NCBI GenBank assembly: GCA_934463455.1
Contig: CAKSJU010000002.1
Span: 1-58,764 of the forward strand
Length of the DNA stretch: 58,764 nucleotides
DNA from: an uncultured Clostridia bacterium
GTDB taxonomy: Bacteria > Bacillota > Clostridia > UBA1381
Direction: 5' to 3'
In this document: positions 17,359 through 26,631 of the stretch, in pieces
How the letters are laid out: every line of letters begins with the position of its first letter
Position numbering within the stretch: position 1 is the first letter of the stretch
The notes under the pieces: model-generated
Told to the model about the DNA's origin: nothing
Seen by the model: the letters and a program-made list of their open reading frames with translations, nothing else
The model's database searches: none
Position numbers and translations under genes: made by a program

Positions 17359-17929
17359 TTTTATCATCCCTTTCTTTAAGATACCTGTAAAGAGTAGCGG
17401 TAGATATGCCGCAAACATCACAAATTTCTTTAATTGAATATGCGTGCGTAGCATATAACTTGACTGCCTTGTTTATTACATCCTCTTTTGTTCGAGGTCT
17501 GCCGCCAACCCTGCCGTTAGCTCTGGCAACGGCTAACCCCTCAAGAGTTCTTTCTCTGATAACACTTGCCTCAAACTCTGCAATACTGCTGAGCAGCTGA
17601 CTGATTAGCTTGCCTGTGGGGGTACTCATATCCATTTTTTCTTTGATACTGATAAAAGTAATCCCCTCACTCTGCCACTTTTCAATAATGTTCAAAAGCT
17701 CCCTTGCTGTTCTACCCACACGATTAAGAGCCTCGACAATAATAGTATCGCCCGGCTGTGCAGTCTCGCAAAGCTTCTGAAACCCATCTCTCGTATAGGT
17801 TTTACCACTCATTTTATCTGTGAAAATGTCATCAGGCTCAACGCCCCACTCACGCAGCAGAGCAATCTGCCTGTCAAGATTCTGGTCAGCGGTTGACACT
17901 CTGGCATAACCTAAAAGTCTCTCTGACAC
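17348..17929 (-). CDS. Serine resolvase/invertase
   Basis: About 193 residues of the Hin/TnpR small serine recombinase family. The catalytic Ser is in GYARVSTADQ, with the Arg residues in ALNRVGRTARELL and ASVIRERTLEG. A Hin-type helix-turn-helix forms the C-terminus (YSIKEICDVCGISTATLYRYL). It can resolve multimers or invert DNA. Start GTG 17929 follows GGGGGTGA. It is co-transcribed with the small protein at 17110-17358. Likely res sites lie in the upstream gap. Confidence 0.93.
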   Translation of the reverse strand: MSERLLGYARVSTADQNLDRQIALLREWGVEPDDIFTDKMSGKTYTRDGFQKLCETAQPGDTIIVEALNRVGRTARELLNIIEKWQSEGITFISIKEKMDMSTPTGKLISQLLSSIAEFEASVIRERTLEGLAVARANGRVGGRPRTKEDVINKAVKLYATHAYSIKEICDVCGISTATLYRYLKERDDKNEA

Positions 17930-18234
17930 ACCAATCACCCCCAAACGGAAAATATATAATTTACAAAAACCATATTATTGACAGCTCTGTAATGTCAACA
18001 GTTTTGTCAATAACTTTCAGTAACATATACGGGGATTTTGATAGAAGTCCAAGCCTTTATAAAAACCATGGATAATGATAATACAAAGCATAGAACACAT
18101 ATGGCATTGCCTGCTCAAAAACTTCACTTTAACCTCGTTAAAGACAAATTACACTATAGACGTTTTTGTTAAAGTGCAGAAAAATGAGGTTTATCAGGTA
18201 TCAAAACCCCTGTATTAAAAGCATTTTTATACTG
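17930..18234. other. Resolvase promoter and possible res region
   Basis: No gene. On the minus strand, TTGACATTACAGAGC begins a plausible -35, and a TTGACA/TGTCAA inverted repeat spans about 17980-18001. This is where a resolvase would bind. The right half (18120-18220) has short AACCTC/GAGGTT inverted repeats. Confidence 0.4.
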
Positions 18235-19119
18235 TCAAGCCAATTTGCGTATCGAAGTAATATCAATCAGCCTTATCGGAGTAAACTCGCCTGACTTAAA
18301 GTCGTACACACAGATAACTCCCATATCATCTGTTGTATAAAACAGATTTTCAGCATACTTTGAGTCAAGTCCAAACTTAACTGCAAGAGTTTTTTTATTA
18401 AGTGAAGTTGTAATGGCATAATAATTGCTTCCAAAAGCAAATCTGATTTCATATACCCCTTTTGTCAGCATTTTGCAGATACTGTCCGAGTAGAAACCAA
18501 TGTCAAACATAGGGAGCAATGTGGTCAATTTGGATCGGGGATAAATAGTTGCGGCTTTAAGTGTCACCCTGTCTTCTTCTATAACAATCCTGACACAATG
18601 CAGAACATTTTTCTCTGTTTCTTCTTTAGTAACAGTCCAACGATCCATATACTTGTGCATCTCTCTTGTAGGCAAAGGCAAGTTATATCTTCTGCAAAGC
18701 GCCTGTATAACAGCAGGATTCTTTGTGCAGAGGAATGCCCTTGACGACATTTTATCCCTGCATTTAACACTGCAGTATCCAAGACCAACCAACACATAAG
18801 TGCCAATAAGAAAATCTGTGTGCTTTTTATAGAAGTCATGAGGTAACCGAATGATATTTGTTGCAGCAAGCTCCTCCTGAACAGAGTATGCCATCTTCAA
18901 ATCATATCTCGGAGATTTGCCGTTCACTGCATCAAGATTCCTGACAGAAACGCATCGTGAGCTTTCGGGCAGATGTCCTATAAAATCAACCAAAGTACCA
19001 TTTGACGCTCTGTTAAAAACATGAGCATTGAACTTGTTCTGAGGTGCGAAGTTAGCGTTAAAAACATCGATTCCCATTGTCTGAAACGGATTCGGAACAA
19101 CTGTTTTCTTCTTTTCCAT
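18235..19119 (-). CDS. Hypothetical protein, 294 residues
   Basis: I do not recognise this protein. It starts MEKKKTVVPNPFQTMGIDVF after a good AAGGGGG site. It has no signal peptide or membrane segment. The middle contains GYCSVKCRDKMSSRAFLC, whose cysteines could bind a metal. Mixed alpha/beta composition. It lies in the cargo part of element A between the resolvase and the amidoligase operon, on the same strand. Confidence 0.7.
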   Translation of the reverse strand: MEKKKTVVPNPFQTMGIDVFNANFAPQNKFNAHVFNRASNGTLVDFIGHLPESSRCVSVRNLDAVNGKSPRYDLKMAYSVQEELAATNIIRLPHDFYKKHTDFLIGTYVLVGLGYCSVKCRDKMSSRAFLCTKNPAVIQALCRRYNLPLPTREMHKYMDRWTVTKEETEKNVLHCVRIVIEEDRVTLKAATIYPRSKLTTLLPMFDIGFYSDSICKMLTKGVYEIRFAFGSNYYAITTSLNKKTLAVKFGLDSKYAENLFYTTDDMGVICVYDFKSGEFTPIRLIDITSIRKLA

Positions 19120-19249
19120 AAGTAAAAACCCCCTTATTCAGATGTATACTTATAATAAAAAAACATCTATAAAACTATTTACAAAATCTCAAAAACCCTC
19201 TGAAATAAGAAAAGAAATGTAGTTATTGAAAAAAATGTGCAAGCAAAAA

Positions 19250-19270
19250 GACCACCCGCGAGGGATGGTC
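19250..19270 (-). terminator. Terminator of the GGCT/amidoligase operon
   Basis: Stem GACCACCC/GGGATGGTC followed on the minus strand by T5 (19249-19245). Confidence 0.75.
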
Positions 19271-19286
19271 TGAATGTTGTATCACT

Positions 19287-19748
19287 CTATTTGTCTGCAC
19301 GTGCATATGCTTTTTCAAGGGGTGTCGTATCAATACCGAATTTATTATAAGCGTTAAGAATACCTGCATAGTAGTATACAGAAGGTGTCCCAAGCCTGTC
19401 AGAATTCATTATATAAATGTACGCCTCGTTAAAATCAGTACTGCAGCCCTCAAGCTCAATTTGACTCATAGGAATAATTTTCTTTCTGTAAAAGCTGGGA
19501 TACCCCTCATAACGATCAAGCCTCAACTCATCATCCGCAGTTGTCATCCAGAGTATAACAGGGGTTTCAGCACCTGATTTTTTAACAACTGTAGCGAAGT
19601 TTCCGCCGTTCAGATTACCGCAGAAATTAAGCTCAAAGTCTTTTAATACCCCCTTGCCCAAAACTATTGAGTTCGGACATCTGAGCATCATCTGCACCTC
19701 GCACATATTACTCCCGTAAGCAATGTAAAGCCTGTGTGTTCTTTTCAT
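19287..19748 (-). CDS. Gamma-glutamylcyclotransferase-like protein
   Basis: A 153-residue GGCT-fold protein. The substrate loop YIAYGSNM (about residues 7-14) and LRLDRYEGYPSFY with the catalytic Glu are visible. GGCT enzymes split gamma-glutamyl amide bonds and release 5-oxoproline. Start ATG 19748 has AAAGGATG upstream; it ends with TAG. Its gene lies 19 bp after an amidoligase gene. This pairing is known in mobile elements, where amidoligase and GGCT are thought to form and undo a peptide-type modification. The substrate is unknown. Confidence 0.82.
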   Translation of the reverse strand: MKRTHRLYIAYGSNMCEVQMMLRCPNSIVLGKGVLKDFELNFCGNLNGGNFATVVKKSGAETPVILWMTTADDELRLDRYEGYPSFYRKKIIPMSQIELEGCSTDFNEAYIYIMNSDRLGTPSVYYYAGILNAYNKFGIDTTPLEKAYARADK

Positions 19749-19767
19749 AAGTATCATCCTTTCTCAA

Positions 19768-20652
19768 TTAACATCTCATACGCCAAGCAGTATCACCCGA
19801 CATATTTTTTAATATATACTTTCTGCAAACCGCAAGCTCGTCACCGACTGCGCCCATCTTGACCATAAACACACGCATTGCATATTTATGACTGCCTGTC
19901 GGAACGGTTGTTTTATAACTGCAGTTTTTTGCATTAAAGCTATAAGCCACAATCAGAGCATAAAGCTCAATGGTTGCCCTTACAACCCTTACGTCCCTCA
20001 AACTTCCGTTTGCACATCTGAACTCAACGGTTGGCTGTCTGCCGCTGAACAGGTTGTGCAAATTCAAACAATGATATCTGGAATGATTGTAATGTGAGTT
20101 TCTGTCATAGTTACCACCCAATTCACTGTACCAAATATCCGCAAGATTCTGCATAGCCTGCGGCTTCTTGCTTTTAATAGTCTGACAAAGCTCCTCAGGC
20201 AGCTTGTGACAATATGTAGTTCTGCTCGATATTACTCCCAAAGCCTCATAAATTAAGTTCTGCTTGCTGTGCATAATATAAATAAGCCTTGTGAGCTGAC
20301 TCACATTGAACTGTTCGGGACAGGATAAATGCACATGAAACCCACAGGATGCGTTACACTTTGCTCCATTGTGCCTGAGTTGCCTGATAACCTCCATCAA
20401 GAGTGGCATATCTTCAAAACCAAGCACAGGTGAAACCAGTTCGCACTGTTCACCGCCCTCAATTCGCACAGAGGAATCGCTCATAACTTTCCACTGCCTA
20501 CCGGTTGTATCTCTGGTTTCAAAGGCGTGGTATGCACCGCCAATCTCACGATAGCCTGTGCCAAAGAACACACCAAGGATATTTGCAGCCGCTCTCCTCG
20601 TAACCCCTGTGAACTCCATCTCAATTCCAAACTTACAATCACTGTATACCAT
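19768..20652 (-). CDS. Amidoligase (Amidoligase_2 family)
   Basis: A 294-residue putative ATP-dependent amidoligase of the glutamine-synthetase-like COOH-NH2 ligase fold. Visible motifs: FGIEMEFTG at the start (Glu ligands), then WKVMSDSSV, CELVSPVLGFEDM, CGFHVHLSC, and PTVEFRCANGSLR with the phosphate-binding Arg. It would ligate an amino group to a carboxylate of a peptide or cell-wall component. It forms a two-gene operon with the GGCT-like gene. It is cargo of element A, so it may modify a host or phage target; that is inference. Confidence 0.85.
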   Translation of the reverse strand: MVYSDCKFGIEMEFTGVTRRAAANILGVFFGTGYREIGGAYHAFETRDTTGRQWKVMSDSSVRIEGGEQCELVSPVLGFEDMPLLMEVIRQLRHNGAKCNASCGFHVHLSCPEQFNVSQLTRLIYIMHSKQNLIYEALGVISSRTTYCHKLPEELCQTIKSKKPQAMQNLADIWYSELGGNYDRNSHYNHSRYHCLNLHNLFSGRQPTVEFRCANGSLRDVRVVRATIELYALIVAYSFNAKNCSYKTTVPTGSHKYAMRVFMVKMGAVGDELAVCRKYILKNMSGDTAWRMRC

Positions 20653-20771
20653 ATCGGCAGCCTCCTATATCGATTTACTCAATATAGAAAGCTGTGCCAA
20701 TACGGGACTTACTGTATGCAAGTCGTGTGTGTATCAACCCTGTTGTGTTATACCGTACTTTGATTGAAAAG

Positions 20772-21317
20772 TCAATATAAATTTCTATTTTTTATTTTTT
20801 CGTTGGCTATGCACAGAGCCTCTTGATATGTAAACCTATATTCTGCGAGAACTTGACGTATATGCTTTTGAGAATCCTGAATTTTGGGCGGATGTTTATC
20901 GGGTGAGTTTCTTTTTTGCAAATATTCACGGCGATTATCGCAGGGATTTTGGTCGTGATGCACTTCAAACTCATAACCCGAAAAAGATCCATCGTGATAG
21001 CATAATATGGCAACGCTGAGTCCTATAGTTGAGCCAATACCCCAACTGCTCCCCGAAACATCTGCCCGATATCCGTTATTCTTATCAACTGCTACATTGC
21101 AAGGCAGTGCGTTCGCAATATCGACACTGTCAGCATCAAGCAAATTGACAATTTCATTTTTCTTTCTGTCTACTATTATTGCAAGAACATCATTTATCGC
21201 AACAGCAATGAATCTCCTGTTCCATATTGTATCGGGTACGGATATTTTTCTGTCAGCAAATCTTTGCCGAATTAAATCGCTGAGTGGCGCCTCATCATAT
21301 ACCGTCTGTTTTCTCAT
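20772..21317 (-). CDS. Hypothetical protein, 181 residues
   Basis: Not recognised. It begins MRKQTVYDEAPLSDLIRQRF and carries VHHDQNPCDNRREYL in the middle, a His/Asp/Cys cluster that may bind metal. The C-terminus is a basic helix. Cytoplasmic. It is upstream of the amidoligase operon on the same strand with a 119-bp gap. Confidence 0.65.
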   Translation of the reverse strand: MRKQTVYDEAPLSDLIRQRFADRKISVPDTIWNRRFIAVAINDVLAIIVDRKKNEIVNLLDADSVDIANALPCNVAVDKNNGYRADVSGSSWGIGSTIGLSVAILCYHDGSFSGYEFEVHHDQNPCDNRREYLQKRNSPDKHPPKIQDSQKHIRQVLAEYRFTYQEALCIANEKIKNRNLY

Positions 21318-21994
21318 ACAAAATCATCTCCTCAAGAAATTTTATTATCAAGAGAATATAATTTCGTATGCGTAAATTTATTTTGAACTTTATAAAAACC
21401 CTCGTTTTTTATAAAATTGTGCCTGAATGTCTGAAATCGCAGGCTGTTTGTGTGAAACTCAAGGTTGCAGTCTGCCAGGAAAAACTCAAATACCAACGGG
21501 GGAAGTGGGGGTGAATCAACATACAGCTCTCAAAAACGAGATATCTGTCATCGAAAATTAGTAAAAGATTTACTTTTATATCTGTCGTTGCCCCAATAAT
21601 GCGAAAAAACCCTATATATCAGAAAAACAAAAAATTTATCCGCGAATATATAACGGAATTACAAGCCTGATATCAACTGCTTTAGCAAATATATACAGAG
21701 CGTTTTTGATACCCCTTGTATTAAAGGTTTCATATATCATAGGAAATGACAACATAATTCTTTTTCAAGATTTGAAATGCCTATATTTAATTGGCATAAG
21801 CGGCTAAACTGCGTTATTTATGAATTTATCTGTTACATTTTTATACAATAGCATTGTAAGCCAAAATCTACCCTTGTTTCATCTCGTAAAGACAAATAGT
21901 GATGTTGTTACCCATATAAAACAAAAAGCCGCCACAAACGATTGTGGCAGCCTTTGTAAAAATTATATATAGGTATGTCTATTTTTAAAAGTAT
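21318..21994. other. Non-coding 677-bp gap with terminator
   Basis: I see no gene. A stem GCCGCCACAA/TTGTGGCAGC (21928-21952), followed on the minus strand by T5, ends the LRR gene transcript. The stretch CCCCTTGTATTAAA (about 21715) resembles CCCCTGTATTAAA near 18205. Confidence 0.55.
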
Positions 21995-24900
21995 TTAATT
22001 TGATTCTAATAACAATGTTTTTGATATAGAATATGGATATAAATCACTATTCCATATAAATGATTTAATGTAGTCTCCGTTTTCATAAGTATAGTTATTT
22101 ATTAAAATATCTTTGCTTTCATCTTTCTCTCTTTCAAGACTAACCGGTACAGATACTATCTTTTTTAAGGCATTATCAGATGAGTACAAGCCAATATATC
22201 TTACTGCTGAAACAGGTTCGGACGTATTGTTTTTTGAATAAGTATTAATTGTTAAAATTCCATTATTAAAATTGTATCCATTTAACCGGTTTTCAATTTT
22301 ATCAATGACATTAACCGTCATTTCATATTCAATTTCCTCTGAATCGCATACTCTTGCAATTATATTTGTGCTTCCTTCCCCGACTCCTATAACAACGCCA
22401 TTTTTAACAACCGCAACGCTTGGATTTAAAGATATCCACTCAACGCCTGTATTAGTTGTATTTTGCGGATATATTTTTACCCCTAATGTTTGTGATTTAC
22501 CTGCAAGCAGAGTTAAATCATCATACGATAATTCTATTTTTTCGGCTTTTATATATTCATCATCATTTTTTATAAGTAAGTCGCCTTCTAAATCAGTATT
22601 TCCGTCGCCATTAGTATCAACAATATATTTTTCATTATCCACCTCAATAACATCATCTGTGTCTACAATTAATTTGTCAATTTCTTTTGTTTCGTTCGAG
22701 TCAACAGAAGCAGATTGATAATCAACCAACCCGTTCCCAATAGCAACCATTTTAATTTTTAAATCATCATTAGTGCTCTGACAAATAATTTTTGAGTACT
22801 CACCACTATATGCATCATATATGACTGCAAAACGTCCATAACCATTCGTTACATCTGATTCAACACAATCTTTTAAATTTGCAATCAATTCACCTGATGG
22901 ACTATATACTTCAACATTAACAGGACATTTTACAACTGCCTTCTTAACATATCGAACAGATTTTGGAATTTCAAATTCAGGAGCAAATTTAAACTTTATC
23001 CTGTTAAGCTTGTTTGTGTTGTTGTTGACAATATCTTCTTTTTCCTTATATTGATTTAATTTAAATTTTAAACTCCACGCCAAGAAATTACCGGCCTTAA
23101 GTTCATTCATTTTTAGGTACTGCTTTTCACCATTATATCGCAATTGCCAAAGCAAGGTATAGTCCCTAAAAAATTGCCATGCATTTTCAGCACTTGAATC
23201 AGTTAAAAATGCGGCCTTATCTTCTTCAAGTTTCATGCTATAAAAGGTTGCCAATTCTGCATAACCTAATGTGTATGCTATTTGATTTACAAAATCACCT
23301 GTGTCTACAACCATATTTGATATATAGACACCAATATCCAACAATTTTGTTGCTTCTCCAAAAGTTCCAAGTGTTTCAGAAGAAACGCCTTGCTTTTTCA
23401 GATAATCTTTTACCATGGAAGAATCTGAACTTAACATATCATATGAAAATTTCATTGTGTCAACACACATTGAGCGAAGTTTATTCCAATATCCATTATC
23501 TATATCATCCAACAATTGACATGCTGCAACCCTCATATCAAATGAAAACTCTTTAGTTTGGTATATTGTCGACAGGAAATCTTTGTATTCCATATACGTT
23601 TCTATATCATTGTTTAAATTAATCAGCCCTAAAATATCATCTGCTGTAGCTCCTGCAAAAGATAATATTTTTGCTGATTTTTCAAAAGCCTTAGAAAAAT
23701 TATCTCCATCAAAATATGCCACATTGTCTTTCTTTGTTACTGTTCCTGTATCTGAAGCACGCTTTATATCCTTTGCCAATTTGTCAGCAAATTTACCTTG
23801 AAGTTCTTTTAACTGTGTTTCAGATTTACAATTAATGATTTTATCCATTAAATCATCATATTCATTGTCTTTTCTTATATTATTAAGACTTATGGCATTT
23901 TTTAAAAACTTGGCAACTTTGTTTGTGTAACTAAAACTATCACTTACAAGGCTTTCGTGATTTGATTCCATGATTTCTTTTAAGAGCTTCTTATTTTTAT
24001 TAACCCCCGGGTAATCCTGTTTTATATATGTTGTAGGATCGAGGTAGTCTTTTCGCTCATTATTGAAGATAAGTCCACTTGCATACAATGCCGATTGTGC
24101 AGCCTTTCCCTTTTTTGTGGTATTCATCCATTCAAAATAGTTATATGCACCATAAATTTCATTTGTGGTTAAAAATCTGTATGCATCTCTATATGAAGAA
24201 GAATCACGCAAAAATTTGACTCCTTCCTTCGCATCACCCATACCATTGTTATGAAAGAAATCGTTTAATATTTGCATTTTTTGCTCGCTAAATGTTCCCA
24301 CCCCCATAATTGCATTATATTGTGCACATTGTCCAGATGATGTGTACTTTTTTACTTCATCAATTACATAATCATCTACAGTTCCATCAAACGGTTTATA
24401 GTCAAAATGCTTTGTGGCAATACGAATGCTTTTGTTACTATTGTAATCATCGTAATCTATTATATTTATTTTATACCATTCTGCAGGACTACCGGAATAA
24501 TATACATCAGTTAGATTGTCACAAGCAAAAAAGGCAGAATAACCAATAGTCTTAATACTGTTAGGCAAAAAAATTACCTGCAAATTTTTTTCACAAGAAA
24601 ATAAATGGCTGACAATTTCTGTCGTTCCCGGGTCGATAAAAATTTTGGAATTTGGTGGCATATCACCCTTATATGTATAAGCAACCGTATTGATATATAT
24701 TAATCCATCGGGTTGTTTTTTATACCAAGGAGTGTTATAAAAAGCGCACCAACCAACAGATGTGATGCTTTCGGGAATGTATTGAATTTGCAATTGCGTG
24801 CAATCTCGAAAGGCTTCACTTCCGATTGTCGATATATTATTACCCCATTCCATTCGTTGTAAATTTCCACACTTTTCAAAAGCACTACTACCAATTGAAG

Positions 24901-25432
24901 TTATACTGTCTGGTAAAGTTATACTTTCCAAACTGCTGCATTCAGCAAAAGCCAAACGCTCAATAGTTTCAACACGAGATCCTAAATTTATTATTTTTAG
25001 TTTTTCGCAACCATTAAAGGTTTCTCCGCTAATAGTTATAACATTTTCAGGTATATCATTTACGGTTTCTAAATTTTCACACAAAGCAAATGCACCATAA
25101 TTAATGGCCGTAAGACTTTTAGGTAATTGTACATCTTTTAAATTATGGCAAGCACAAAATGCAAGTCGACCTACAGATGTAACGCCTTCTTGTATAACGA
25201 CTTTTTCTATAAAATAATCTTCGAAATTGTCACTAAACCAAGGAGAATTCATAGAGTAGTCTTTCATTTCACCTGTGCCGCTAATAATAAGCGTACCAGA
25301 ATCATCTAAGGTCCATGTTAAGTTAGTGCCGCATTTTCCGCTTTCCAAGGCAGATGCATATATTGGAAATACTGTAATAATACTTACTGCCATACACATT
25401 GTCAGAATCAAACTAATTAATCTTTTTTTCAT
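21995..25432 (-). CDS. Secreted BspA-type leucine-rich-repeat protein with Big2 domain
   Basis: About 1145 residues. A signal peptide (MKKRLISLILTMCMAVSII, cleavage near ASA-LE) precedes five to seven BspA-like leucine-rich repeats (about 45-350; for example LESITLPDSITSIGSSAFEK). A long helical region (about 380-800) is of unknown fold. An NGDGNTD acidic loop may bind calcium. A Big2 immunoglobulin-like domain follows (about 990-1070, LLAGKSQTLGVKIYP to IIARV). There is no LPXTG or SLH anchor, so it is either secreted or held by an unknown means. Start ATG 25432 has AAGGGGG upstream; the longer frame starts in the leader. It is the largest cargo gene of element A, and a role in adhesion is inferred from the domains. 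Confidence 0.85.
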   Translation of the reverse strand: MKKRLISLILTMCMAVSIITVFPIYASALESGKCGTNLTWTLDDSGTLIISGTGEMKDYSMNSPWFSDNFEDYFIEKVVIQEGVTSVGRLAFCACHNLKDVQLPKSLTAINYGAFALCENLETVNDIPENVITISGETFNGCEKLKIINLGSRVETIERLAFAECSSLESITLPDSITSIGSSAFEKCGNLQRMEWGNNISTIGSEAFRDCTQLQIQYIPESITSVGWCAFYNTPWYKKQPDGLIYINTVAYTYKGDMPPNSKIFIDPGTTEIVSHLFSCEKNLQVIFLPNSIKTIGYSAFFACDNLTDVYYSGSPAEWYKINIIDYDDYNSNKSIRIATKHFDYKPFDGTVDDYVIDEVKKYTSSGQCAQYNAIMGVGTFSEQKMQILNDFFHNNGMGDAKEGVKFLRDSSSYRDAYRFLTTNEIYGAYNYFEWMNTTKKGKAAQSALYASGLIFNNERKDYLDPTTYIKQDYPGVNKNKKLLKEIMESNHESLVSDSFSYTNKVAKFLKNAISLNNIRKDNEYDDLMDKIINCKSETQLKELQGKFADKLAKDIKRASDTGTVTKKDNVAYFDGDNFSKAFEKSAKILSFAGATADDILGLINLNNDIETYMEYKDFLSTIYQTKEFSFDMRVAACQLLDDIDNGYWNKLRSMCVDTMKFSYDMLSSDSSMVKDYLKKQGVSSETLGTFGEATKLLDIGVYISNMVVDTGDFVNQIAYTLGYAELATFYSMKLEEDKAAFLTDSSAENAWQFFRDYTLLWQLRYNGEKQYLKMNELKAGNFLAWSLKFKLNQYKEKEDIVNNNTNKLNRIKFKFAPEFEIPKSVRYVKKAVVKCPVNVEVYSPSGELIANLKDCVESDVTNGYGRFAVIYDAYSGEYSKIICQSTNDDLKIKMVAIGNGLVDYQSASVDSNETKEIDKLIVDTDDVIEVDNEKYIVDTNGDGNTDLEGDLLIKNDDEYIKAEKIELSYDDLTLLAGKSQTLGVKIYPQNTTNTGVEWISLNPSVAVVKNGVVIGVGEGSTNIIARVCDSEEIEYEMTVNVIDKIENRLNGYNFNNGILTINTYSKNNTSEPVSAVRYIGLYSSDNALKKIVSVPVSLEREKDESKDILINNYTYENGDYIKSFIWNSDLYPYSISKTLLLESN

Positions 25433-25526
25433 TTTTAAATTCCCCCTTAATAAATTAAAAAGTGCATAACCCCATATTTCAGAGTCATGCACCGAAAAAC
25501 GCATAATCTCTAAAATTGTTAAGGTT

Positions 25527-25643
25527 GTCACACACTTACAATGTATACCAATGCAAAGACATGGCAAAAACAAGAGAAATGCGTTTTTGCCGAAATCACA
25601 TTTATCTTTGCATAATTATCCTATTATATTGTAAGTATGTGAC
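25527..25643 (-). ncRNA. Long nested hairpin in the leader of the LRR gene
   Basis: Three concentric stems: GTCACACACTTACAAT (25527-25542) with 25628-25643 (one mismatch), TGCAAAGA (25552-25559) with 25605-25612, and GGCAAAAAC (25563-25571) with 25583-25591. The whole 117 bp would fold as one rod. It ends 95 bp before the LRR start codon on the minus strand. It may be a cis-acting RNA, a small RNA or a MITE-type insertion. Confidence 0.5.
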
Positions 25644-26245
25644 TATACTAGTATATCACAAATTTCCATATAAATCAATACCTCGTACTGATTTTCATCA
25701 ATATACACAAACATAATTATCTTTAATTAGGAAATTGCCCTCACACCCCGACCGCCCAGCCCTAAGTTCTCATACCCCCATACTCACATCATATAAGTGT
25801 TATTTTCTCATTCTGTAATCAATGTGAATCTTTGAACTTCGATTATCAATATCGTTGTTCTCGTTCCAATCAGCCACTTTAAGTTCTCTCCCGTATATAA
25901 TAACTTTACATCCGTGAATTTATCTGAATTTTTTATTTGCTGTTCTTATTTTGAAAAAATATGCTGACTATATGAAAAAAAATGCATTATAAAAATTTTT
26001 GAACTGTCGTTTACGGGAAGTTTTATGCTCTGTTTTTATGTGTTCATATATAGCATAAATGATATAGTATATCAATGCCTCACAGCCAATTTTTTCGGCA
26101 CGTCAGCCACAAATTGCCCTTTATCGCCTGATTTGCTTTATTTTTTTCGATTAACAATGCAGCAGTTATAATAAAATCATAACTTTTTTCATAAATGCAA
26201 AAAATGAGGGAATATCAATACCCTCATTTTTCAAAAGCATTAAAT
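25644..26245. other. Non-coding 600-bp gap with bidirectional terminator
   Basis: No gene is seen. Near the right end, AAAATGAGGG/CCCTCATTTT (26201-26230) with T runs on both strands is a terminator for the gene at 26246-26554. The rest is AT-rich with no clear motif. Confidence 0.55.
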
Positions 26246-26554
26246 TTATTTAATTTCACTTACAAGAGCTACCACAGTCTTATTTTTTTCGCCGAAATCG
26301 GTTGCTACGGTAAACAAAACACCTGAACTACTCTCAAAGCACGATGCAACCCTGTTCCTTTTGAGGAAATTTGCATCATTCAGACTCCATAACTCATCGG
26401 GAGCCAACCCCCAATCGTGATATGAATGCCTGAATAATGCAATATACACCTCAGATTCTGTCAACGACTTTTTCGCAGTATTTGTGATTTGTATATCGTT
26501 AAGTTCGATTACATCCTCAAAACTGCATCCGCCTTTAATATCCTTATTTGTCAT
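26246..26554 (-). CDS. Small plasmid/ICE-type protein of unknown function
   Basis: About 102 residues. The middle (HSYHDWGLAPDELWSLNDAN, then RVASCFESSSGVLFTVAT) follows the pattern of small proteins often found on integrative elements, which have H-x-DWG, a conserved Asn and a Thr-rich C-terminal strand. Their function is unknown. I chose the ATG at 26554, which has AAAGG ten bases upstream. It lies 59 bp after the helicase gene and is probably co-transcribed. Confidence 0.6.
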   Translation of the reverse strand: MTNKDIKGGCSFEDVIELNDIQITNTAKKSLTESEVYIALFRHSYHDWGLAPDELWSLNDANFLKRNRVASCFESSSGVLFTVATDFGEKNKTVVALVSEIK

Positions 26555-26631
26555 AACACAACGACCTTTCATATTGAAGTTTGTTGTATTATAACTCTGA
26601 AAATGCCTGTTGACAAGAAGTTTTTAACAAT

